Source: Polaromonas sp. AET17H-212 | Lineage (GTDB): Bacteria; Pseudomonadota; Gammaproteobacteria; Burkholderiales; Burkholderiaceae_C | Direction: 5' to 3' | Length of the DNA: 64,000 bases | Assembly: GCF_002379085.1 (NCBI RefSeq) | Contig: NZ_NBZW01000003.1 | Span: forward strand, 1-64,000 | Shown here: positions 42,004-51,337 of the stretch, piece after piece | How the letters are laid out: the number at the start of each line of letters is the position of its first letter | How positions within the stretch are numbered: position 1 is the stretch's first letter | Translations under genes and position numbers: made by a program | The notes under the pieces: generated by a model | Database searches by the model: none | Told to the model about the DNA's origin: nothing | Seen by the model: the letters and a program-made list of their open reading frames with translations, nothing else

Positions 42004-44118
42004 TCAGAGTGCTGGCGCGGCGTCAAGTTGCACCTCGACCACGCAATCGTAGAACACCGGGCCGCGCCCCAGGTCGGTCAGGTGCTGGCTGGTCAGCTCG
42101 TTGACATTGGTGCCGTCCAGGCCGAACTTGCGCCACCAGATGCCCAGGCCGTGGACCACGCCGGCCCGCGCCCGGTCGGACACCCTGGCCTTGCAGCGGT
42201 AGCTGCCGCGCTGGTTGAACACCTTCACCACGTTGCCGGTGAGGATGCCGCGCGCGGCGGCGTCCAGTGCGTTAATTTCCAGCACCGGCTCGCCCTCGAT
42301 GTCGCGCAGGCTTTTCACGTTGACAAAGGTGGAGTTCAGGAAGTTGCGCGCCGGCGGCGAGATCATTGCCAGCGGGTAGCTGGCCGAGGTACCGGCCGTT
42401 TCGTAATTGGGCACATGGTCGGGCAGGCCGTCCAGTCCCTGCGCGGCGAGCCGTTCGCTGAAAAACTCGCACTTGCCCGACGGGGTCAGAAAGCGGCCCT
42501 CGGCAAACGGCGCGTCAGGACCGGGTAGCGTGGCAAAACCCTTGTCCAGCAGTTCGTTGAAATCAATCTTGTCCCCGTCCGGGTGGCTGAAGGCCGCGCG
42601 GCACAGGGTTTCGTCGTCCTCAGCAAAACAGGGGTCGGTGAAGCCCATGCGGGCCGCCAGGCCGCGGAAGATTTCGGTGTTGGGCCGGGCCTGGCCCACC
42701 GGGGCGATCGCCGGGCGGTTCAGCAGCACATCGGTGTGGCCGTAGGCGCCGTGCACATCCCAGTGCTCCAGTTGGGTGGTGGCCGGCAGGATGAAGTCGG
42801 CGTAGTCGGCGGTGTCGGTCTGGAAATGCTCCAGCACCACGGTGAACAGGTCCTCGCGCGCAAAGCCCTGCACCACCTTGCCCGAGTCCGGAGCCACCGC
42901 CACCGGGTTGCTGTTGTAGACGATCAGCGCTTCTACCTTGGGGCCGAAGGCCGGTGAGCTGTCCCGCAGCAGATCGTCGCCGACGGTGACCATGTTGAGG
43001 GTGCGCGGCTGGCGGCCGGCCAGCAGGTCGGGCCGCTGCAGGGCCGCTCGGTTGATGGGGAACATGCCCGAGCTCGACAACAACACGCCGCCGGCGCGGT
43101 GCCGCCAGGCACCAATGAGTGCTGGCAGGCTGGCCACGGCCCGGGTGGCGTTGCCGCCGCCGCGCGCGCGCTGCATGCCGTAGTTCAGGCGGATGGCCGC
43201 CGCTTGCCCATTGACGAAACACGCGCCGTAGTCACGCGCCAGCGAGCGCACCTGTTCCGCCGGCACCCCGCAGACGTCTGCAACACGCTCCGGATTCCAT
43301 AGCATGGAACGCTCGCGCAGCAAGGGCCAGCCGATGGTATGGCTTTCAAGGTAGGCGTGGTCCAGCCAGTCGTGAACGATCAGCTCATGCATGATGCCCA
43401 GCGCCAGCGCGGCGTCGGTGCCGGGTCGCAGGGCGATGTGTTCGTGGCATTTCTCGGCGGTTTCGGTCTTGCGCGGATCAATGCAGATGACCTTGGCACC
43501 CTGGCGTTTGGCTTCCTGCACATGACGCCAGAAATGCAGGTTGCTGGCGATCGAGTTGCTGCCCCAAATCAGGATGAGTTTTGCCTCGGCAAAAAATTCG
43601 ACCTTCATGCCGATCTTGCCGCCCAGCGTCTGGGTCAGGCCCTCGCCGCCGGCGGCCGCGCAGATGGTGCGGTCCAGCAGCGAAGCGCCCAGTTTGTTGA
43701 AAAAGCGTGCGGCAATGCTTTCGCTCTGCACCAGGCCCATGGTGCCGGCGTAGCTGTAGGGCGCGATGGCCTGCGGGTCGCGCTGCGCTATGGCCTGGAG
43801 CCGGGCTGCGATCTCGTCCAGCGCGCTGTCCCAACTGACGGATTCGAACTGCCCGGAGCCCTTGGGCCCCACGCGCTTGAGCGGTTGCAGGATGCGGTCG
43901 GGGTGGTAGCTGCGCTCGGTGTAGCGCGACACCTTGGTGCACAGCACGCCGCCGGTTTGCGCGTGTTCAGGATTGCCCTGGACTTTGACCGCCACACCGT
44001 TTTCCACGGTGGTCAACAGGGCGCAGGTATCGGGACAGTCGTGCGGGCAGGCGCCGCGCACCTTGGCCGTGCCGTTCACGAAACTGACACTAGGGGAGAT
44101 GCTGATGGGAACCGTCAT
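42004..44118 (-). CDS. Molybdopterin-dependent oxidoreductase (formate dehydrogenase/DMSO reductase family)
   Basis: A 704-residue Mo/W-bis-MGD enzyme. The N-terminal [4Fe-4S] motif is CPHDCPDTCALL with a further Cys in GGVLCTK. ILIWGSNSIASNLHFW, IDPRKTETAEKCHEH and the C-terminal molydopterin-dinucleotide domain (NALDAAARGILTGNVVKVFN) are family features. There is no Tat leader, so it is cytoplasmic. Neither the metal ligand nor the substrate is obvious, and no partner subunits are adjacent. It is divergent from the 44181 binding-protein gene. Confidence 0.86.
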   Translation of the reverse strand: MTVPISISPSVSFVNGTAKVRGACPHDCPDTCALLTTVENGVAVKVQGNPEHAQTGGVLCTKVSRYTERSYHPDRILQPLKRVGPKGSGQFESVSWDSALDEIAARLQAIAQRDPQAIAPYSYAGTMGLVQSESIAARFFNKLGASLLDRTICAAAGGEGLTQTLGGKIGMKVEFFAEAKLILIWGSNSIASNLHFWRHVQEAKRQGAKVICIDPRKTETAEKCHEHIALRPGTDAALALGIMHELIVHDWLDHAYLESHTIGWPLLRERSMLWNPERVADVCGVPAEQVRSLARDYGACFVNGQAAAIRLNYGMQRARGGGNATRAVASLPALIGAWRHRAGGVLLSSSGMFPINRAALQRPDLLAGRQPRTLNMVTVGDDLLRDSSPAFGPKVEALIVYNSNPVAVAPDSGKVVQGFAREDLFTVVLEHFQTDTADYADFILPATTQLEHWDVHGAYGHTDVLLNRPAIAPVGQARPNTEIFRGLAARMGFTDPCFAEDDETLCRAAFSHPDGDKIDFNELLDKGFATLPGPDAPFAEGRFLTPSGKCEFFSERLAAQGLDGLPDHVPNYETAGTSASYPLAMISPPARNFLNSTFVNVKSLRDIEGEPVLEINALDAAARGILTGNVVKVFNQRGSYRCKARVSDRARAGVVHGLGIWWRKFGLDGTNVNELTSQHLTDLGRGPVFYDCVVEVQLDAAPAL

Positions 44119-44180
44119 AAATAGAACTACATTTTCTTACAAGGAGTCGCCCTGCTGGCGTTTCAGCCAGGGCCATCAAT

Positions 44181-45311
44181 ATGAAAACATTACACACTCT
44201 GGGGCAGACCCTTATCGTAGCTGTCCTGGCGCTCGCCGGTGCCATGGTGCACAGCCAGGACGGGGTCAACAAAACCGCCATCGTGCTCGGCCAGAGCCTG
44301 GCGCTGACCGGTCCGGGTTCCTCGCTGGCCCAGCCGTTTCATCAAGGCGCCAAGCTTTACTTTGACAACGTCAACGCGGCTGGCGGGGTCAACGGGCGCA
44401 AGATCGAACTGGTCACGCTGGACGACCAGGGGAGCCCTGCCAACACCGCCGCCAACACCAAGAAGCTGCTCGACCAGGGGGTGCTCTCCTTGTTCGGGTT
44501 TTACGGGTCGCCCCAGGTGACGGCCGCTTATCCCCTGATCAAGGACCGCGACATCATTTTGTTCGCCCCCATGGCGGCGGCCGACGAGTTTCGCGGCGCG
44601 CTTTATGCCAATGTGTACTCGCTGCGTCCCGGCTACTCGGAAGAGGCAGCGGCCATCACCAAACATGCTGCCGCCCTGGGCGCGCGCAAGCTGGCCATTT
44701 TGCATGCCAGCGATGGTGAGTCGCTGGCTGCACTGGACTCGGCGCAACGGACCATGACCAGCATGGGCGCGAACCTTCTTGTCAGTGCTGCCTTTTCCAG
44801 CGGAGCCGTGGCCGGCAGCGTGGACAAGGCCTTGGCGCCCGGTCCCGAATCGGTGCTGGTGATCGGTGACTCGCAGAGTGCGGCGTCGGTGGTGCGGGAG
44901 CTGCGGGCCAAAGGGTTTCGCGGGCCGGTTTATGGTTTTTCCAATACCGGCGAAAGCCTGCTGGCCGAACAGCTGGGCAGGTCAGGTGCCGGCGTGGTGG
45001 TGGCACGCGTGGTTCCCAAAAGTGATGGCTCCAAGGTGGCCCTGGTGCGTGAACTGCAGGCCGACGCCGCCGCGGCCAAGCTGGGCAAACCCAATGTCTA
45101 CATGGTGGAAGGCTACATCGCTGCGCGCGTGTACACCGAGGCCTTGCGCCGCATCAGCAAGGACCCGACGCGAGCCAAGCTCAGAAAGGCCATTGAGGCC
45201 CTGGACGATCTCAGTATCGGCGGCTTTCGCATTCACTTTGTTGAAGACCGCGTGGGTTCGCGGCTGGTCGAGCTGGGCTTGATCGACTCGCAGGGGCGGG
45301 TCAGGGAGTAG
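44181..45311 (+). CDS. Branched-chain amino acid-type ABC substrate-binding protein, copy 1
   Basis: A 376-residue type I periplasmic binding protein of the LivK family. The signal peptide is about residues 1-25 (LIVAVLALAGAMVHSQ). The mature part has IVLGQSLALTGPGSSLAQPF, GGVNGRKIELVTLDD and VYMVEGYIAARVY, all standard. The Burkholderiales have many such orphan proteins for amino acids, aromatic acids or other organic acids. No permease or ATPase genes are adjacent. A paralogue of nearly the same length follows. Confidence 0.88.
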   Translation: MKTLHTLGQTLIVAVLALAGAMVHSQDGVNKTAIVLGQSLALTGPGSSLAQPFHQGAKLYFDNVNAAGGVNGRKIELVTLDDQGSPANTAANTKKLLDQGVLSLFGFYGSPQVTAAYPLIKDRDIILFAPMAAADEFRGALYANVYSLRPGYSEEAAAITKHAAALGARKLAILHASDGESLAALDSAQRTMTSMGANLLVSAAFSSGAVAGSVDKALAPGPESVLVIGDSQSAASVVRELRAKGFRGPVYGFSNTGESLLAEQLGRSGAGVVVARVVPKSDGSKVALVRELQADAAAAKLGKPNVYMVEGYIAARVYTEALRRISKDPTRAKLRKAIEALDDLSIGGFRIHFVEDRVGSRLVELGLIDSQGRVRE

Positions 45312-45481
45312 GGTGCAGTTGGTGAGGTACGACACAGGCTGTCAGTTTTCTGACTTGATTTCGAGGGTTAACCCCTGGGGTTGGGATTTTTTAAAACCAA
45401 ATCATTCAATTCCTTGCAGGGTGAAGCGGGAGGTGATCCGGCTGTCAGGTTCAGGGCATGTTGCATGCTGAAAATATACGC

Positions 45482-46615
45482 ATGCTTATCAATCGTCGCA
45501 AATTCTCATTCACCGCCGGCGCCGCCGTGCTGGCCGGCTTCAACATTGCCCGGGCCCAGTCCGACAGCAAGATCATCCTTGGCCAGTCGGCCGCCTTTAC
45601 CGGTCCTGCCGCGCAACTGGGCATCCAGTTTTACCAGGGGGCCAAGGTCTGTTTTGACCAGGTCAACGCCCAGGGCGGCGTGGGCAAGCGCCAGATTGAA
45701 ATCCGCAACCTGGACGACGGTTACGAGCCGGACCGCTGCGCCGAGAACACCCGCAAGCTGATTGCCGACGACGTGTTTGCGCTGTTTGGCTACATCGGTA
45801 CCCCGACCAGCCTGGCGGCCCTGCCGCTGGCGGTCAAGGACAAGGTGCCTTTTATTGCCCCGTTCACCGGCGCCATGGGCCTGCGCGAGCCGTTCAACAA
45901 ATACGCCTTTCACGTCCGCGCGTCGTACAACGACGAGACCGGTCTGATCGTCAAGCAGCTGACCAGCCTGGGTCTGAAAAAAATCGCGGTGTTCTACCAG
46001 AACGACGCTTACGGCAAGGCCGGTCTGGACGGCGTCACCTTGGCCCTGAACGGCCTGGGGCTCAAAGCGGTGGCGCAGGCCACGGTGGAGCGCAATTCCG
46101 TCGATGTGGCCAAGGCAGTCCAGACCCTGGTCGCCGCGGCCCCCGATGCCGTGGTGCAGATCAGCGCCTACAAATCCTGTGCCGCCTTCATTCGCGCTGC
46201 ACGCAAGGCCGGGTATGGCGGCACGTTCTACAACGTGTCTTTTGTCGGCACGCAGGCGCTGGCCGACGAGCTGGGCAAGGACGGTGCCGGTGTGGTGGTG
46301 TCCCAGGTCATGCCGTCGCCCTACAACGCGGCGCGCCCGATCGCGCGCGAGTTTGCCGATGCCGTCAAGGCGGCCGGCAAGGATGCCCAGGTCAACTTCT
46401 CCAGCATGGAAGGGTATGTGGCCGCGAAACTGTTGGTCGAGGGCCTCAAGCGCGCCAGCGGCAAGCTCAGCCGCGAGTCATTGATTGCCGGCCTGGAGGG
46501 CCTGGGCAGCCAGTCGCTGGGCGGCTTTTCCGTGTCCTTCTCACCGACCGACCATGTGGCCTCGAACTTTGTGGAGTTGTCCATGTTGACCGGCGACGGG
46601 CGTGTGCGCACCTGA
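45482..46615 (+). CDS. Branched-chain amino acid-type ABC substrate-binding protein, copy 2
   Basis: A 377-residue paralogue of the preceding gene. The leader MLINRRKFSFTAGAAVLAG has RRKF, a twin-arginine-like motif, and ends at ARAQ. IILGQSAAFTGPAAQLGIQF and VNAQGGVGKRQIEIRNLDDG align with the copy-1 blocks. The start is ambiguous: the ATG at 45482 gives the tidy leader, while an ATG 8 codons upstream (45458) is also in frame. It is followed by a strong terminator. Confidence 0.87.
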   Translation: MLINRRKFSFTAGAAVLAGFNIARAQSDSKIILGQSAAFTGPAAQLGIQFYQGAKVCFDQVNAQGGVGKRQIEIRNLDDGYEPDRCAENTRKLIADDVFALFGYIGTPTSLAALPLAVKDKVPFIAPFTGAMGLREPFNKYAFHVRASYNDETGLIVKQLTSLGLKKIAVFYQNDAYGKAGLDGVTLALNGLGLKAVAQATVERNSVDVAKAVQTLVAAAPDAVVQISAYKSCAAFIRAARKAGYGGTFYNVSFVGTQALADELGKDGAGVVVSQVMPSPYNAARPIAREFADAVKAAGKDAQVNFSSMEGYVAAKLLVEGLKRASGKLSRESLIAGLEGLGSQSLGGFSVSFSPTDHVASNFVELSMLTGDGRVRT

Positions 46616-46639
46616 GGTTCGCCTGCCTCACCGCCTGAA

Positions 46640-46671
46640 AAAAAAGCGCCTGATGGTTCAGGCGCTTTTTT
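46640..46671. terminator. Strong, probably bidirectional terminator
   Basis: A stem of up to 14 bp (AAAAAAGCGCCTGA / TCAGGCGCTTTTTT) around a TGGT loop lies between the convergent binding-protein and argE genes. T runs follow the stem on both strands. Confidence 0.85.
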
Positions 46672-46695
46672 CATGCTGACCGGGTGACCAGCATG

Positions 46696-47883
46696 TCAGG
46701 CGATGGTGGTCGTCGCGGCCAGCCCGCGCAGAAAGGCCTCGCAGCGTGCGAGTTGTTCCAGGCTGACAAACTCATCGGGCTGGTGCGCCTGCGTGATGCT
46801 GCCGGGCCCGCAGACCACGGTGGAAATGCCGGAGTTCTTGAAGATGCCGGCCTCGGTGCCAAACGCCACCTGCGTGGTGCGTGACTCGCCGCTCAGGCGC
46901 TGCGCCAGCCGCGTCACCGCGTCATTGGCCGACCCCAGAAAACTCGGAACTTCGCAAATCGTCTCGAAGCTGAAGCCGGCCTCGGGTGCTATCTTTTTCA
47001 TAGCTGGTTCCGCTTGCCGGGCATAGGCCAGTACCTCTTTTTGCATCGCGGCCGCGTCGGCCGTGGGCAGGTCCCTAAATTCGTAGCGGAACTCGGCATC
47101 ACGCGGCACCACATTGTCGGCAATGCCGCCGTGGAACTGGCCAACGCTGGCCGTGCTGAAGGGCACATCGAAACCTTCATAACGCGGCTCGTTGCGCTCG
47201 AAACCTTCGGCCATGTCGCGCAGCTTGCCCACCACCCGCGCGGCCATCTCGATGGCGTTGACCGATTGCGGTGTCAGCGACGAATGCGCTTCCTTGCCGC
47301 GCACACAGCACTTGTAGCGGTAAACACCCTTGTGGGCGATGGCCGGCACCATGCTGGTGGGCTCCCCCACGATGCAGGCCAGCGGCGCAATGCCGGCGTC
47401 CTTCATGTCGGCCACCAGCTCCCGCACGCCGAAACAGCCGACCTCCTCGTCGTAGCTGAGCGCCAGGTGAATCGCAAAAGGCGCGGGGCTGTTCAAAAAG
47501 GCGTCTGCCTGGGCCAGCGCCAGCGCGATGAAACTTTTCATGTCGGCGCTGCCGCGCCCATAGAGCTTGCCGTCGCGGACCAGGGCCGACAGCGGGTCGA
47601 CCGACCAGTCTTGACCGTCCCAGGGCACGGTGTCGGTGTGGCCCGACAGGATCACCCCGGCAGGTTTGCCTTCTCCCAGCGTGGCAAACAGGTTGGCCTT
47701 GGTTTTATCGGCGTTCCAGGTGATGCGGCTGGCCACGCCGGATTTTTTCAGCGTGTCGCGCACGAAATGGATCAGCTCCAGGTTGGAGTTGCGGCTGACG
47801 GTGTTCATGCGCACCAGCGTTTGCGCAAGCGCCAGGGCCGGGGCGGACAGGTCGGAAGAGGGCAGGGTATGGGCAAAGGTCAT
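46696..47883 (-). CDS. argE: Acetylornithine deacetylase
   Basis: A 395-residue M20 enzyme. SGHTDTVPWDGQDW holds the metal His and Asp, GRGSADMKSFIAL the bridging Asp, SYDEEVGCFGVRELV the catalytic Glu pair and GPGSITQAHQPDEFV the late metal His. The sequence and length fit ArgE, which removes the acetyl group from N-acetylornithine in arginine synthesis. A 17-base palindrome is embedded in frame (46988-47004). Confidence 0.88.
   Translation of the reverse strand: MTFAHTLPSSDLSAPALALAQTLVRMNTVSRNSNLELIHFVRDTLKKSGVASRITWNADKTKANLFATLGEGKPAGVILSGHTDTVPWDGQDWSVDPLSALVRDGKLYGRGSADMKSFIALALAQADAFLNSPAPFAIHLALSYDEEVGCFGVRELVADMKDAGIAPLACIVGEPTSMVPAIAHKGVYRYKCCVRGKEAHSSLTPQSVNAIEMAARVVGKLRDMAEGFERNEPRYEGFDVPFSTASVGQFHGGIADNVVPRDAEFRYEFRDLPTADAAAMQKEVLAYARQAEPAMKKIAPEAGFSFETICEVPSFLGSANDAVTRLAQRLSGESRTTQVAFGTEAGIFKNSGISTVVCGPGSITQAHQPDEFVSLEQLARCEAFLRGLAATTTIA
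46988..47004. repeat. 17-base palindromic repeat, copy 8, inside argE
   Basis: GCTAT-CTTTTTC-ATAGC. On the coding strand it reads GCT ATG AAA AAG ATA GC and encodes A-M-K-K-I, in the region between the dimerisation and C-terminal catalytic parts. Confidence 0.75.
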
Positions 47884-47999
47884 GCCTGATTCTGGCCCAA
47901 TTGCGTCCGCTGCGGGGGCGGTTATGCTTGAACCCGACCGCGCGCACGTGGTCTAAGCTTGTCCCCGCCCGACCGCCTCAACCGAGTTTTCCTCCGCCC

Positions 48000-48854
48000 A
48001 TGCGTTTATTGTTCCGCCTCGTCACCTTGATGCGCCCCCACCAATGGCTGAAAAACGCCTTTGTGTTCGCCGGGCTGGTGTTCAGTGAGAGCTGGAGCGA
48101 CGGGCCGGTGGCCTTCAAGGTGCTGAAGGCCTTTGCCGCGTTCTGCTGCTTTTCCAGCATGGTCTACATCCTCAACGACTGGCTGGACCGCGTCAGCGAT
48201 GGCCGCCATCCGGTCAAGCGCCACCGGCCGCTGGCCAGCGGCGCCGTGTTGCCCGCGATGGCGCTGGCGCTGGCAGCGCTGCTGCTGGCTGCGGGCCTGG
48301 CTTTTGCCGCCGGCAACGGGACCTTGCTGGCGCTGCTGGGCATTTACGTTGCGCTGAACCTGGCCTATTCCTGGCGGCTCAAACATGTGCCGGTGGTCGA
48401 TGTGTCCATCATTGCCTCGGGCTTCATGCTCAGGCTGCTGGCCGGCACCCTGGCGGTGGGGATTCCGCCGTCGCGCTGGATGCTGCTGGCCGGCCTGTTC
48501 GTGGCCCTGTTCCTGGGATTTTCAAAACGCAAGGCGGAAACCTTTCACGACCAGGCCGCCAAGCGCGCCGTGCTCGAGCACTACCCGCCGGCCCTGCTGG
48601 ACATGTTCATGGCTGTGACCATGACGGCCAGCCTCATGACCTACGGCCTGTTTGCCACCAGCGCCGAGGCGCAGCTGCAGCACGGCAACCGGCTGGTCTA
48701 CAGCGTGCCCATTGTCGTGTTTGCCATGCTGCGTTACGCCTACCAGGTGCACCGTGGGCGCGGCGAGGACGTGTCGCGCGACCTGGTGCGCGACCCCTGG
48801 ATTCTGGCGGCGCTGGCGGCCTGGCTGCTGGTGTTTCTGGGGCGCCGCTTTTGA
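48000..48854 (+). CDS. UbiA-family prenyltransferase, decaprenyl-phosphate phosphoribosyltransferase type
   Basis: A 284-residue membrane protein with about eight helices. NDWLDRVSDGRHPVKRHRPL has the NDxxDxxxD metal motif followed by HPxKxxRP, and YSWRLKHVPVVDVSIIASGF is the second loop. Both are characteristic of the DPPR-synthase branch of UbiA, which transfers 5-phosphoribose from PRPP to polyprenyl phosphate. I start at the ATG at 48000. The stop overlaps the TTG start of the next gene. First of a four-gene module. Confidence 0.85.
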   Translation: MRLLFRLVTLMRPHQWLKNAFVFAGLVFSESWSDGPVAFKVLKAFAAFCCFSSMVYILNDWLDRVSDGRHPVKRHRPLASGAVLPAMALALAALLLAAGLAFAAGNGTLLALLGIYVALNLAYSWRLKHVPVVDVSIIASGFMLRLLAGTLAVGIPPSRWMLLAGLFVALFLGFSKRKAETFHDQAAKRAVLEHYPPALLDMFMAVTMTASLMTYGLFATSAEAQLQHGNRLVYSVPIVVFAMLRYAYQVHRGRGEDVSRDLVRDPWILAALAAWLLVFLGRRF

Positions 48855-49777
48855 AGCCGCCGGGCCGGCCGGCGCCCCGCCTGCCGCTCAAGCCGCTGTT
48901 GCTGGTTCTGGGCCTGGCCGCCACGGCGTATGCGGTGGCACTGGCCGTTTTCGGCGAAGGCAGCGCCCTGGCAACCCTGCAGCGGCTGGGGTCGCTCGCG
49001 GGCCTGCAAGCCGCCGCCCTGTGCCTGTTGAATTACCTGCTGCGCGGCCTGCGCTGGCGCATGTGGATGGCCCATTACGGGCGGGCGTTCGGTCTCGCGG
49101 AAGGTCTGCGCCTGTACCTGGCGGGCTACACCTTCACGCCGACGCCCGGCAACATCGGCGAGGCGGCGCGTGGGCTGATGCTGGCGCGCCGTCCGCTGGG
49201 CCCGGCGCAAAGCCTGGCGATTTTCGGTGCGGAACGCCTGGCCGACCTGTTGTGCCTGCTGCTGATGTGCCTGCCGGTGGCCTGGTGGCTGGTCGCGCTG
49301 GGTGGTCCCGTGGCTTACCGCCTGGCGCTGGGCAGCGGCTTGGCCGCACTCGCTCTGCTGGTGCTTCTGTTCACGTTCCGGCGGCGCCTGCTGCTGCGGC
49401 TGTCCTGGCTGCGTGATGCCTGGCAGTGCCTGGCCACCCGTCCCGCGGTCTGGCTGGCGCTGACCGGGGTGGCCTGGGCCGCGCAGGGCCTGGCCGTCTG
49501 GCTCTTGTGCCGCGAGGCGGGCCTGGCCATTGGCCTGTTGCAAGCCGCTGGTTTTTACGCCATCGCCATGGTCGGCGGCGCGCTTTCCCTGTTGCCGGCG
49601 GGCCTGGGCGGCATGGAAGCGCTGTTGACTGGCCTGCTCGTCCTCCATGGCGCCGGCGCGGCGCAGGCGCTGGGCATCACCGTGCTGGTCCGGGTACTGA
49701 CCCTGTGGCTGGCGGTGGCCATCGGTGCGCTGGCGCTGGTCTATAGTGCCGCCATTCGCGACATCAGTTTCAGATAA
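48851..49777 (+). CDS. Flippase-like membrane protein (lysylphosphatidylglycerol synthase TM / UPF0104 type)
   Basis: A 308-residue membrane protein with about eight helices. RGLRWRMWM, FTPTPGNIGEAARGLMLARR and ALSLLPAGLGGMEALLTGLL are the landmarks of the LPG-synthase-TM/UPF0104 family, proposed as lipid or glycolipid flippases. A TTG at 48851 is the likely start because it overlaps the UbiA stop (TTGA) and no ATG occurs before the conserved part. It probably moves the polyprenyl-phosphate sugar across the membrane (inference). Confidence 0.78.
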   Translation: MKPPGRPAPRLPLKPLLLVLGLAATAYAVALAVFGEGSALATLQRLGSLAGLQAAALCLLNYLLRGLRWRMWMAHYGRAFGLAEGLRLYLAGYTFTPTPGNIGEAARGLMLARRPLGPAQSLAIFGAERLADLLCLLLMCLPVAWWLVALGGPVAYRLALGSGLAALALLVLLFTFRRRLLLRLSWLRDAWQCLATRPAVWLALTGVAWAAQGLAVWLLCREAGLAIGLLQAAGFYAIAMVGGALSLLPAGLGGMEALLTGLLVLHGAGAAQALGITVLVRVLTLWLAVAIGALALVYSAAIRDISFR

Positions 49778-49789
49778 GTCTTCCTGCCC

Positions 49790-51337
49790 ATGCTTGAACG
49801 TTCCGCCGCCCCGGCTGCCCCCCTTCTTTCCCCTTTCCTGGTGCGCGGGCTGGTCGCTGCCGGTGCGCTATCGCTGGCGTTGCGGCTGTGGCTCTCCGCC
49901 ACCTTCCCGATCACCGGCGACGAGGCTTTTTTCTACTGGTGGGGCGTTTACCCCGACTGGGGTTATTACGACCATCCGCCCATGGTCGGCTGGCTGATTG
50001 CGCTGGTGCGCGCGACACTGGGCGACACGACTTGGGCGATACGCCTGCCGGTGGTCCTGCTGCCGCTGGCCCTCGGCGCCCTGGTGGCTTGGGCGCTGGC
50101 CCCGCTGGACCGCGTGCGTGCGGCTTGGGCCGTGCTGTTTTTCTGGCTGGCTCCGATCAACTGGCTCAATGTGCTGATCACCACCGATACGCCGCTGATG
50201 GCCTGGTCAGTGTTGTCGGTGGCCCTGCTGCTGCGTGCCGAGCGGCGCGAGCGCATGGACCGCACGGCCTGGGGGCTGTACGCGTTATCGGGCCTGGCGC
50301 TGGGCTGTGCCTTCCTGTCCAAGTACTTCTCGGTGGTGCTCGGCCTGACCTATTTCGTGTATTTCGCGGTCTACCGGCGCGAACGCTGGGCGGCGTTTGC
50401 GCTGCTGGTGCTGTGCGCCTTGCCCGGTCCGGCCATCAACATCGCCTACAACATGTCGCACGGCTGGTCGAACATCATGTTCAACCTCTACAACCGCAAC
50501 GAAGGCGAGAGCTTCGCCTGGAACAAGCCGCTGCTCTACCTGGCCATGCTGGTCTACCTGGTCACGCCGGTGGCGGCCTGGCTGGTCTGGAAGCAGCGCG
50601 GGGCGCTGGCTGCCGCGGCGCGGCGGCAACGGCTGCTGGCCTGTGTGGTGGTCGTGCCGCTGCTGTTTTTTGCGTTGCTGTCGCTGAAGAAGGTGGTGGG
50701 GCTGCACTGGGTGCTGTCGTTTTACCCCTTCGGTTTTGCGTTGCTGGCCTTTGCCTTGCCGCGGGACAAGCTCAGGACCTGTGCACTGGGCATGGCCGCG
50801 TTTGCCGGCCTGCATGTGCTGGTGGTGGCCGGCCTCCATGCCACCTCACTCGAGAACTGGAAAAGCACAAAGCTCTATCCGCAAATCATCCGCAGTTACA
50901 AGACCACCGAGATGCTGCAGCAGGTGGCGGCACCCGGCGTGGAACTGATGGCCAGTGCCTACACGCCCGCGTCCATCTATGGCTACACGCTGCGCAAGTA
51001 TGTGCCGGTGTTCGGCCCGGGCAATTTCCATGCGCGGCAGGACGACATGCTGGTTGATTTTTCGCTGTACCAGGGGAAAACCGTGCGCATCCTGCGCATG
51101 GACGCCCCGCGCCTCGAGGAGTACCAGCCCTACTTCGACAGCGTGCAGGTCCTCAGTTTTTCGCAGGACGGCGTGCCCTTTTACGCGGTCGAGGGCCGGG
51201 GCTTCAACTACGCCGCTTATAAAAAGGGCGTGCTCGCCACCATTCACAGCCGCTACTACAACATCCCGGCCTGGTTGCCCATGACCGGCTGCCCGTTTTG
51301 CGAGCGCCTTTGCGGCCAGGTGCGATGCACGAAGTAG
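49790..51337 (+). CDS. Glycosyltransferase family 39/ArnT-like membrane glycosyltransferase
   Basis: A 515-residue membrane protein with 10-12 helices. FPITGDEAFFYWWGVYPDWG is the first periplasmic loop with the acidic pair expected in GT39/GT83 enzymes, and YYDHPPMVGWLI follows. Such enzymes use polyprenyl-phosphate sugars at the periplasmic face to modify lipid A, glycans or proteins. The C-terminal third (about 370-515) is a soluble, presumably periplasmic domain. It overlaps the HAD gene by 13 bases. Confidence 0.86.
   Translation: MLERSAAPAAPLLSPFLVRGLVAAGALSLALRLWLSATFPITGDEAFFYWWGVYPDWGYYDHPPMVGWLIALVRATLGDTTWAIRLPVVLLPLALGALVAWALAPLDRVRAAWAVLFFWLAPINWLNVLITTDTPLMAWSVLSVALLLRAERRERMDRTAWGLYALSGLALGCAFLSKYFSVVLGLTYFVYFAVYRRERWAAFALLVLCALPGPAINIAYNMSHGWSNIMFNLYNRNEGESFAWNKPLLYLAMLVYLVTPVAAWLVWKQRGALAAAARRQRLLACVVVVPLLFFALLSLKKVVGLHWVLSFYPFGFALLAFALPRDKLRTCALGMAAFAGLHVLVVAGLHATSLENWKSTKLYPQIIRSYKTTEMLQQVAAPGVELMASAYTPASIYGYTLRKYVPVFGPGNFHARQDDMLVDFSLYQGKTVRILRMDAPRLEEYQPYFDSVQVLSFSQDGVPFYAVEGRGFNYAAYKKGVLATIHSRYYNIPAWLPMTGCPFCERLCGQVRCTK

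Noticed and set aside
45366-45400. Possible terminator (AACCCC/GGGGTT then T run) between the two LivK-type genes
   Set aside because: The stem is too short once a loop of at least three bases is allowed (about 4 bp).
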